A stretch of 7,004 nucleotides of DNA from Nitrososphaeria archaeon (lineage in GTDB: Archaea > Thermoproteota > Nitrososphaeria > Nitrososphaerales > Nitrososphaeraceae): assembly GCA_021324715.1 (NCBI GenBank), contig JAJPIN010000259.1:1-7004 (forward strand), given 5' to 3'. Every line of letters starts with the position of its first letter. Within the stretch, counting starts at the first letter, position 1. Both the position numbers and the translations under genes were made by a program. The notes below the pieces were generated by a model. The model was not told the DNA's origin. It saw only the letters and a program-made list of their open reading frames with translations, and did not search any database. This document shows positions 1 to 4,550 of this stretch, piece after piece.

Positions 1-767
1 ACCTTCTTTACTAGTTCTTTGTTTCTTTCTGCATAAACCGGAGATTCTACGTCAATCCAATCAACGTTTTTGGAAATAGGATAGGAATATAATCCATAAC
101 CAAGTGATGGTAACTTGGCAAGGATATCAAAAGACAGATCTATACTGCTACCAATTAGTGAACCACTTGTATGCTTATGTATGTATGAGAACAAAGTATT
201 ACCAAAAATATATATTCCGAGTGTCTCGGGAAGATCTAGTTTTGCAAATGGTTTTTCGGTAAATTCTACAATTCTGTTAGTTTCATTGGGATCGCATATA
301 ATCCTACCAGTTTCTTCTCTCCGATAATCCCTTGTCACAACCATTCCGATTATGCCTTTTCCACGTTTTTTTTGAGTATCGTCTAAGAATTTGTATTGTT
401 TGATAAAGCTGCTCACATCCAGTGCACAAATATTATCAGCAAACCATACAATAAATGACTCATCGCTTCCGATCTCTGCTTCAGCATTCAATATTGCACC
501 TCCAGTCCCATTTTTTTTGTCTTCTACAAATACAATTTTCTTACCTATGATCTTGTCTTTACCCTCAAAATAATTGATAATCTGTTTTCCATGGTCATCG
601 AATTCACACACAATAATGAAACGCTCTACCTCAGGAAACTTCGCAAGGTACCTTATTATACGATCTATTATCGGCCGTCCATCCAGTGAGATCATAGGTT
701 TTGGAGTATACTGAGAAAAAGGCTTGGCCCTGCTACCACTGCCACCTGCAATCAATAGGACTTTCAA
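1..767 (-). CDS. Sugar-1-phosphate nucleotidyltransferase (RmlA/ManC-like), partial at C-terminus
   Basis: The frame is open from 767 to the left edge: 255 complete codons, so the C-terminus lies outside the window. The family transfers an NTP onto a sugar 1-phosphate to give an NDP-sugar for glycan synthesis in the cytosol. Visible motifs are the N-terminal nucleotide loop GGSGSR (residues 8-13) followed by PKPM (22-25), a NGTGGAIL segment (86-93), FADN (109-112), whose Asp is the expected metal ligand, an EKP motif, and WIDVESPVYAERN near the visible end, matching the family's W-x-D-x-x-x-P signature. The start chosen is TTG at 767, because AGGTGA lies 9 nt upstream and an in-frame TGA lies at 777-779; TTG at 776 is possible but sits directly against the SD. 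Substrate (glucose, mannose or other) cannot be decided. The GTR to GSR and GD to AD changes are mild departures from the usual consensus. Confidence 0.88.
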   Translation of the reverse strand, partial: MKVLLIAGGSGSRAKPFSQYTPKPMISLDGRPIIDRIIRYLAKFPEVERFIIVCEFDDHGKQIINYFEGKDKIIGKKIVFVEDKKNGTGGAILNAEAEIGSDESFIVWFADNICALDVSSFIKQYKFLDDTQKKRGKGIIGMVVTRDYRREETGRIICDPNETNRIVEFTEKPFAKLDLPETLGIYIFGNTLFSYIHKHTSGSLIGSSIDLSFDILAKLPSLGYGLYSYPISKNVDWIDVESPVYAERNKELVKK

Positions 768-776
768 GTATCGCAA

Positions 777-782
777 TCACCT
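777..782 (-). promoter_or_regulatory. Shine-Dalgarno AGGTGA for the nucleotidyltransferase
   Basis: AGGTGA on the minus strand is complementary to the conserved 3' end of 16S rRNA and ends 9 nt before TTG 767. It decides between TTG 767 and TTG 776, the latter having no spacer. With the TATA-like box at 811-818 it predicts a leader of about 20 nt. Confidence 0.55.
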
Positions 783-810
783 GCCATATCATCATTCCAT
801 ACTACTCAAA

Positions 811-818
811 TATTTATT
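811..818 (-). promoter_or_regulatory. TATA-like box for the nucleotidyltransferase
   Basis: The minus strand reads AATAAATA here, close to the archaeal box A consensus. A start site about 26 nt downstream would fall near 788 and give a short leader carrying the AGGTGA ribosome binding site. Confidence 0.45.
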
Positions 819-882
819 GGCTTAGTATGTAAGCCTAATTCTAACCATTATCTAGAATTCTACAATGTATGAATAGTTGTAT

Positions 883-975
883 CTATGTCTTTTTTCGTTT
901 GAATCTCTTGCGAAATATTGATATGAAGTATGATATGGCCAACAAAAATGTTGAAAAACCAAAAGCAGAAACCAA
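883..975 (-). CDS. Small single-pass membrane protein, 30 aa
   Basis: This short frame starts with TTG at 975 and ends with TAG at 883-885. A textbook Shine-Dalgarno, AGGAGG (982-987), lies 6 nt upstream of the TTG, and an in-frame TGA just before it excludes a longer protein. The product is about 20 hydrophobic residues (VSAFGFSTFLLAISYFISIF) followed by a strongly basic tail ending RKRFKRKKT. That is the layout of a one-helix membrane peptide with a cytosolic positive tail (N-out, C-in by the positive-inside rule). It lies upstream of, and on the same strand as, the nucleotidyltransferase with a 115-bp gap. That gap has its own TATA-like box, so co-transcription is possible but not required. 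The family is not recognised and no function is proposed. The SD plus the non-random composition are the whole case for it being a gene. Confidence 0.5.
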   Translation of the reverse strand: MVSAFGFSTFLLAISYFISIFRKRFKRKKT

Positions 976-981
976 GGAAGC

Positions 982-987
982 CCTCCT
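982..987 (-). promoter_or_regulatory. Strong Shine-Dalgarno AGGAGG of the 30-aa gene
   Basis: A perfect AGGAGG on the minus strand is followed by a 6-nt spacer and TTG 975. It is the strongest ribosome binding site in the window for which a plausible reading frame follows. Confidence 0.5.
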
Positions 988-1010
988 GAGTCATGATTAG
1001 CTTACGGATG

Positions 1011-1018
1011 TATTTATG
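1011..1018 (-). promoter_or_regulatory. TATA-like box for the 30-aa gene
   Basis: The minus strand reads CATAAATA, about 39 nt upstream of the TTG start. A start site 25-26 nt downstream would fall near 989, just before the AGGAGG, giving a leader of about 13 nt. Confidence 0.35.
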
Positions 1019-1376
1019 GTTACACACGCTAGAGTTCCGCGGATCACGGGTAAAGTTCTATTAATCAATAGTTATTATCATCACAGGTATTATATAACAA
1101 GTACCAAATTTTAGTAATTTGTAATCAAAATAAAATAATAGGTGACAGTTCAAAGGAGTAATGTCGCTTGGGGCCGCACTGATAGTGTTACCTTTTCAAT
1201 TGTGAAATCCAAGATCGGTTTCCGTCTGAATAAATTATACATTTTGAGATAAATTCACATTTTCGTAAATTTAGAGTACTAGCAGGAGGACTAGAGGAAT
1301 TGACTTTCGCATTGGTCAAAATCTTTTAACAATAATTTAGCTGGTTCTAGATCGGAAATTAAATACATTTCTGTGG

Positions 1377-1416
1377 AAAAAAAGACAAAATATAGACAAA
1401 ATATAGACAAAATATT
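1377..1416 (-). terminator. Probable T-rich archaeal terminator
   Basis: Read on the minus strand, the tandem repeat becomes TATTTTGTC-type units and ends in a run of seven T (1383-1377). This lies about 43-82 nt past the TAA at 1459, which is the stop of the frameshift-extended membrane protein frame. Archaeal RNA polymerase terminates at such serial U-rich tracts. It fits termination of that gene; no stem-loop is needed or seen. Confidence 0.45.
1384..1416. repeat. 11-bp tandem repeat, three copies
   Basis: GACAAAATATA is repeated head to tail at 1384-1394, 1395-1405 and 1406-1416. Copies 1 and 2 are identical; copy 3 differs only in its last base (T for A). The period is close to one DNA helical turn. 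It may be a replication-slippage product, phased protein sites, or, more simply, part of the T-rich terminator on the minus strand. Confidence 0.9.
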
Positions 1417-1458
1417 TGGACGCTTCACTAAGTTAATTTACTTGATGATTTATTTCAT

Positions 1459-1578
1459 TTAAAGTTGTCTTCTACTAGTTACACCAAATAAGTTATCTTG
1501 ACATTTTACTGAAATTGTTCCACTGTATCCAATGATAGGAACATTTAAGGGGTTGTAGAATTTATCAGCACATGTTTT
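1459..1578 (-). pseudogene. Out-of-frame C-terminal continuation of the 98-aa protein (-1 frame)
   Basis: Thirty-nine codons are open in the -1 frame from AAA 1578 to TAA 1459. They include TCADKFYNPLNVPIIGYSGT and then ISVKCQDNLFGVTSRRQL. This has the alternation and Gly/Pro turns of a beta-sandwich end, and adds two cysteines to pair with Cys53 and Cys68. An in-frame TGA at 1579-1581 shows it has no start of its own, so it must be the tail of the upstream gene. Rejoining the frames at GAAAAAC (1580-1574) gives a 127-aa protein. Causes could be a real frameshift mutation, a homopolymer sequencing error, or recoding. The heptamer T-GAA-AAA is not a canonical -1 slippery site, so recoding is the least likely. 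Confidence 0.6.
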
Positions 1579-1841
1579 TCAACGGTGGGCTGCTGAGGCT
1601 TGTACGTTATCGACAGGTTATCTCCAACAGCATAACTACAATTTGAGATCACCCTTGGGACTTGGTCTGAAGGTTCTACAACGCAATCACCATCTTTCTT
1701 CATTTTGACCGAGACATCCTCTGACACACTTTTGGAAAACAAATTTTTTGCAGATGAACCCAATAATGCAAATATTATAACTGCGCCAGCAACAATGAAA
1801 ATTATCGCTAACTTCCACATGGACATATTTTGAAAGCTCAT
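1545..1841 (-). CDS. Small membrane-anchored extracellular protein, 98 aa, apparently frameshifted
   Basis: The product is not recognised as a named family. Residues 10-28 form a hydrophobic anchor (WKLAIIFIVAGAVIIFALLG), followed by a polar, probably beta-rich outer domain with Cys53 and Cys68 and three N-x-S/T sequons (N67, N75, N94). The ATG at 1841 is supported by a TATA-like box at 1863-1870, centred about 25 nt upstream, which predicts a leaderless mRNA; no SD is visible. The last residues before TAA 1545 (HVLINSTTP) look less natural than the -1 frame, which stays open from 1578 to a TAA at 1459 and reads as a sensible continuation with two more cysteines. A single base missing from the A5 run at 1575-1579 would explain this. 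The ancestral protein was probably 127 aa with four cysteines. The gene is divergent from the deacetylase, suggesting an envelope role. Confidence 0.65.
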   Translation of the reverse strand: MSFQNMSMWKLAIIFIVAGAVIIFALLGSSAKNLFSKSVSEDVSVKMKKDGDCVVEPSDQVPRVISNCSYAVGDNLSITYKPQQPTVEKHVLINSTTP

Positions 1842-1862
1842 TAATCAATTCTATCCATGATC

Positions 1863-1870
1863 ATATATTA
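1863..1870 (-). promoter_or_regulatory. TATA box of the 98-aa membrane protein (leaderless)
   Basis: The minus strand reads TAATATAT, centred 25 nt upstream of the A of ATG 1841. In archaea the start site lies about 25 nt past the TATA centre, so transcription would begin at the start codon. Confidence 0.55.
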
Positions 1871-1937
1871 AGTTGCGGAAATTTAATTTTATCTTTGCGT
1901 AGATGAGAAATTGAGCTAATTCGTATGTCAGAAATTA

Positions 1938-1946
1938 TTATAAATA
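1938..1946 (+). promoter_or_regulatory. Orphan TATA-like box in the divergent intergenic region
   Basis: TTATAAATA is one of the best box A matches in the window and is preceded by an A-rich BRE-like GAAA. It predicts a start near 1967, too far upstream to be the near-leaderless start of the deacetylase at 2131. It could make a long-leader transcript for that gene or a short RNA; a frame of about 13 codons (ATG 1976 to a TAA) follows but has no other support. Confidence 0.3.
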
Positions 1947-2070
1947 CTAAGAAATAAATCCTTTAAAAGAGATTGATGAAGATTTTTTTGACTAAATTAT
2001 TTATCCTACAATAAGATTATTCTAAAGGCTTATTTTGAATTATTACTTTACAAGAGACCAAAGTGAATTA

Positions 2071-2089
2071 GGTTGTCAAGCAATCAACC
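2071..2089. repeat. Short inverted repeat upstream of the deacetylase TATA box
   Basis: GGTTG (2071-2075) and CAACC (2085-2089) are perfect inverted arms around a 9-nt spacer. The element ends 5 bp before the TATA-like box at 2095-2103, where an archaeal regulator could block or assist TFB/TBP. Five-base arms arise by chance fairly often, so this is only a candidate operator. Confidence 0.25.
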
Positions 2090-2094
2090 ATATC

Positions 2095-2103
2095 TATATA
2101 TTA
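2095..2103 (+). promoter_or_regulatory. TATA box of the polysaccharide deacetylase
   Basis: TATATATTA is centred 32 nt upstream of TTG 2131. The start site would be near 2125, giving a leader of about 5 nt, which agrees with the absence of an SD. Confidence 0.5.
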
Positions 2104-2130
2104 TCCGTTCAGGCTTTGTATGTTTGATTC

Positions 2131-3060
2131 TTGAGAAGCGAACAGAAGTCAGTTTTAATTCGAATTAATGTTGTCCTATTAATTTTAATTGGCTTTCTGT
2201 TATTCCTTGGTATTAAACAATTTGACCTTGAACATAAATTACACGCACAATCTTTGTCAGAAAGTATTCCAAATCATAAGGTAGTAATTTTAAACTTTGA
2301 CGATGGTCGCAAAACACAGTTTACTCAAGCAAAACCAATTCTTGACAAATATGGATTTAAGGCCACTTTCTATGTAGTTTGCAACTATCTCGGAAATAAA
2401 CCGGGTTATATGAATTGGAGTGAAGTGAAACAACTCTCTGCAGAAGGTTATGACATTGAATCTCACACCATGAATCACCGTAACCTAAGTGATTCATCAA
2501 AAAAGAGTTTGGAATTTCAGATAGGGGAGTCAAAGGCGTGTCTTCAGGAACATGGGATAAGAGCAACAAGTTTTGCTTATCCATTCGATCAAGGGTGGGA
2601 TAATAAAACTGTCGTGAAGGTAGTGTCCAAATACTATGATTTGGCTAGAACTGCAAGTAGCCCGGTCACTTTTTTACACTGTGATGGCTGGATACATAAA
2701 TCACATCAGACTGATTGCAGTACATTTACCAAAACTGGTAACCTAAATTATGCCAATCAATATTCAATAAGAGGCTGGAGTCATGACCTGTCTAGAAAAG
2801 TAAATTCATTTGACGATCCTGCTTTGTATAATAGGTTTGTTGAAGTAGTAAACAGCCAAACTAAATATAATAAAAATGGGACAATAATGGCAATTCCTAT
2901 AATCATATATCATCAAGCAGGTGATCAAGAGATTGATTACAGTACAAACTTGGATTTATTCAATAAGGAGATGAAATATTTGCATGACGGTAATTTTACG
3001 GTTTTAACCATGGCTGACCTAGGGTACGATAAAAAAAGTAATTACTTGTACATAAAGTAA
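2131..3060 (+). CDS. Membrane-anchored polysaccharide deacetylase (NodB/CE4 domain), 309 aa
   Basis: CE4 enzymes remove N- or O-acetyl groups from polysaccharides with a divalent metal. Motif 1 is NFDDG (55-59; Asp57 base, Asp58 metal ligand) and motif 2 is SHTMNH (111-116), supplying metal ligands His112 and His116. Motif 3 appears as FAYPFD (148-153), a common variant of RxPY, and a motif 5-like PIIIYH ends at His261. The catalytic set therefore looks intact. Residues 11-28 form a signal anchor or signal peptide, with a possible cleavage near HAQS (38-41), so the enzyme acts outside the membrane. Four cysteines lie in the outer part (84, 137, 184, 196). The start is TTG 2131: an in-frame TGA lies at 2125-2127, no other start precedes the hydrophobic segment, and the TATA box spacing fits. 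Substrate is unknown; the nearby nucleotidyltransferase and GH5 protein suggest a surface or extracellular glycan. Confidence 0.9.
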   Translation: MRSEQKSVLIRINVVLLILIGFLLFLGIKQFDLEHKLHAQSLSESIPNHKVVILNFDDGRKTQFTQAKPILDKYGFKATFYVVCNYLGNKPGYMNWSEVKQLSAEGYDIESHTMNHRNLSDSSKKSLEFQIGESKACLQEHGIRATSFAYPFDQGWDNKTVVKVVSKYYDLARTASSPVTFLHCDGWIHKSHQTDCSTFTKTGNLNYANQYSIRGWSHDLSRKVNSFDDPALYNRFVEVVNSQTKYNKNGTIMAIPIIIYHQAGDQEIDYSTNLDLFNKEMKYLHDGNFTVLTMADLGYDKKSNYLYIK

Positions 3061-3166
3061 TATATCTAGAAATTTTATCTTCATTATCTATGTAAGTTAG
3101 TTATTTAAGACTTAGAAATAGAATGTATTCGGATTACCTGAATTCAATTTACATCCTATGGGATCA

Positions 3167-3174
3167 CTTATATA
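3167..3174 (+). promoter_or_regulatory. TATA box of the CDGSH gene (leaderless)
   Basis: CTTATATA is centred 25 nt upstream of ATG 3196. This predicts a transcript starting at the ATG and supports both the start choice and the reality of this short gene. Confidence 0.6.
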
Positions 3175-3195
3175 GTCGAAAAAACAAAAGCTGTT

Positions 3196-3372
3196 ATGGC
3201 TAGAGTTGAGATTAAGTGTGCAGAAAATGGTCCTGAAATGGTCACTGTAGACGGCGTAGTTTTTGCAGCCATGTGTAGGTGTGGAGGATCGAAAAGTAAA
3301 CCATACTGTGATGGAACACATGCAAAAATAGGGTTCAAGGCAGAAGCCAAAGATATAGTGGTTACTGAATAG
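3196..3372 (+). CDS. CDGSH iron-sulfur domain protein, 58 aa
   Basis: The product carries the complete CDGSH signature CRCGGSKSKPYCDGTH (residues 27-42), with three Cys (27, 29, 38) and one His (42). In the mitoNEET family these bind a redox-active, pH-labile [2Fe-2S] cluster. The rest is a minimal fold: an N-terminal strand with an extra Cys8 and a short tail ending VVTE, with no membrane anchor, so it should be cytosolic. The start is ATG 3196. No other start codon lies in frame back to a TGA at 3139-3141, and a TATA box sits at the leaderless distance. The gene ends 37 bp from the end of the convergent oxidoreductase; the T-rich stretch near 3397-3409 could end its transcript. Family members take part in electron transfer or iron-sulfur handling; the specific role here cannot be told. 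Longer frames on the opposite strand are shadows of this gene. Confidence 0.92.
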   Translation: MARVEIKCAENGPEMVTVDGVVFAAMCRCGGSKSKPYCDGTHAKIGFKAEAKDIVVTE

Positions 3373-3409
3373 TAATACTCAGTCAAAACGTCCCCAATTT
3401 TCTTATTTA

Positions 3410-4429
3410 TCAATCGTTACAAATCAACACAATCTTACCTTTGACGGAGCCGTTGGCTAGTAATTCATGAGCCTTGGCGGCATCGTCTAGAGGCATTTTC
3501 GCTCCAATGATAGGTTTTATCTTTCCTTGTTTTAGTAAATCCAATAATAAAACTAAATCTTCATGGAACCAAGCTGGGTTTAATCTTTTTAAAGTTTGTA
3601 TGCTATACAAGATAAATTTTTTCTTGTCAGAAACCACATTCATTGTAAACATCATCAACCAATCGCCCAGATCTGCGGTCGGTGTGCCTCCATAAGCCAC
3701 TAGTCTACCGCCACTACGAAGAATCTCGTATGAGGATTTAAACGATTTTCCTCCAATACCATCAAATACAGCGTCTACGCCTGGTTCATTATCGTTATGA
3801 CTTGTGAGTTTAATAATCTCCTGATCTAAGTCTACCGATTTGTAATCAATTGGAATGCCACCTAAATCAGATACAATACCATGTTTTTCAGCTGATGCTG
3901 TTCCAAACATTTTATCGAGATTAACTAGCTTCCCTAATTGGAGTAGCGCTGTACCAACTCCGCCAGCAGCACCACCATTGATTAATATGCTTTCGCCAGA
4001 TTTTATGTGGGCACAACGATGGAGCATCTGATAAGCAGTGACATAATTCAATACCAAGCTTACAACGTCAGCAGGATCAAGCCCAATGGGAACTGCTACC
4101 AAGTCATTTGATGACATAAATATGTATTCTGAATAGCCTCCGACTACTGGTAAAGCGGTTACAATCTGACCTATATGCCATGATGACACTTTGTTCCCTA
4201 ATTTATCAACAACCCCAACGATATCCCATCCCGGGGTAAACGGAGTTCTCCCCAGATTCCATGATTCAGGATGAACTCCCTGTCTCATCAAAATGTCCGC
4301 AAACGATACTCCTGCAGAGAGCGCCTTGACACGCACTTCATTAGGTCCTGGTTCACGAAGATCATCTTCAACTAGTAAGAGATTTTCTGGTCCACCGAAT
4401 TGAGATATTACAATGTGTTTATATTTCAT
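3410..4429 (-). CDS. Zinc-independent MDR oxidoreductase, NADPH:quinone reductase-like, 339 aa
   Basis: Medium-chain dehydrogenase/reductase of the quinone oxidoreductase (zeta-crystallin-like) branch, a cytosolic NAD(P)H-dependent reductase. The N-terminal GroES-like domain starts MKYKHIVISQFGGPE and includes VSFADILMRQG (41-51) and TPGWDIVGVV (65-74). The Rossmann domain has the nucleotide loop NGGAAGGVGT (151-160), VDAVFDGIGG (218-227) and GGRLVAYGG (240-248). The end, AAKAHELLANGSVKGKIVL, is typical of the family. Structural and catalytic zinc cysteine clusters of alcohol dehydrogenases are absent. Length is normal. I prefer ATG 4429 over the in-frame TTG 4438: the family begins at this Met, and the TATA-like TTTTATTT at 4457-4464 predicts a start near 4434, downstream of the TTG. 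It converges on the CDGSH gene and diverges from the GH5 gene. Substrate is unknown. Confidence 0.9.
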   Translation of the reverse strand: MKYKHIVISQFGGPENLLLVEDDLREPGPNEVRVKALSAGVSFADILMRQGVHPESWNLGRTPFTPGWDIVGVVDKLGNKVSSWHIGQIVTALPVVGGYSEYIFMSSNDLVAVPIGLDPADVVSLVLNYVTAYQMLHRCAHIKSGESILINGGAAGGVGTALLQLGKLVNLDKMFGTASAEKHGIVSDLGGIPIDYKSVDLDQEIIKLTSHNDNEPGVDAVFDGIGGKSFKSSYEILRSGGRLVAYGGTPTADLGDWLMMFTMNVVSDKKKFILYSIQTLKRLNPAWFHEDLVLLLDLLKQGKIKPIIGAKMPLDDAAKAHELLANGSVKGKIVLICND

Positions 4430-4456
4430 TATAACCAACCATCAAGAGGACGCTCC

Positions 4457-4464
4457 AAATAAAA
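4457..4464 (-). promoter_or_regulatory. TATA-like box of the MDR oxidoreductase
   Basis: The minus strand reads TTTTATTT, centred about 31 nt upstream of ATG 4429. The predicted start near 4434 leaves a leader of about 5 nt and excludes TTG 4438. The match to consensus is moderate. Confidence 0.3.
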
Positions 4465-4514
4465 CCAGTGTACTTGTGACTTTTCAAATCTTTAGTGAAT
4501 AACGAATCAGTAAT

Positions 4515-4525
4515 ACATATTAAAT
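4515..4525 (+). promoter_or_regulatory. TATA-like box of the GH5 gene
   Basis: ACATATTAAAT is centred about 31 nt upstream of TTG 4551, predicting a start near 4546 and a leader of about 5 nt. It shares a 112-bp (4439-4550) intergenic region with the divergent oxidoreductase promoter. Confidence 0.4.
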
Positions 4526-4550
4526 CATTCGAGTTCTTATTCCTATTGCC

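Larger units (their letters stand above)
976..1458. other. Stretch without a confident gene
   Basis: Apart from the promoter and SD of the 30-aa gene and the repeat/terminator at 1377-1416, I find no convincing gene in these roughly 480 bases. Small open frames exist: 1142-1252 on plus (36 codons from GTG), 1291-1368 on minus (25 codons from ATG), and a 14-codon frame at 1161 on plus with GGAG only 2 nt before its ATG. None has a recognisable product or convincing initiation signals. A second AGGAGG at 1284-1289 on plus leads only to a 9-codon frame. An 8-bp palindrome TCCGCGGA at 1036-1043 is the only GC-rich landmark. I see no tRNA-like fold. Confidence 0.5.

Noticed and set aside
115..573. 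Open frames of 70 and 60 codons on plus inside the nucleotidyltransferase
   Set aside because: They lie antisense to a protein with clear family motifs, have no SD or placed TATA box, and encode unstructured compositions typical of shadow frames.
1036..1043. 8-bp palindrome TCCGCGGA
   Set aside because: An isolated short palindrome not placed near a promoter; chance is sufficient.
1161..1205. 14-codon frame MSLGAALIVLPFQL with AAAGGAG just upstream
   Set aside because: The SD-like sequence is only 2 nt from the ATG, too close for initiation, and the peptide is too short to support. It might be a remnant of a membrane protein, but nothing downstream continues it.
1142..1252. 36-codon frame from GTG on plus
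   Set aside because: No SD upstream of the GTG, no TATA box at a useful distance, and a composition without hydrophobic core or motif. Probably chance.
1284..1329. AGGAGG and AGAGGA followed by TTG on plus
   Set aside because: The frame is only 9 codons and the spacing is poor for both elements; purine-rich matches are expected occasionally.
1291..1368. 25-codon frame MYLISDLEPAKLLLKDFDQ... on minus
   Set aside because: It has a TATA-like sequence at leaderless distance, but that sequence is part of the tandem repeat, and the peptide has no known features. Kept only as a remark in the repeat finding.
1575..1583. Programmed -1 ribosomal frameshifting at GTTGAAAAAC
   Set aside because: The zero-frame codons GAA AAA do not form an X-XXY-YYZ heptamer (P-site slip would pair with TGA), and no clear downstream stem was seen. 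A mutation or homopolymer error explains it more simply.
3112..3413. Open frames of 69 and 81 codons on minus across 3112-3413
   Set aside because: They are antisense to the CDGSH gene, whose signature is unambiguous; the minus products have no recognisable motif.
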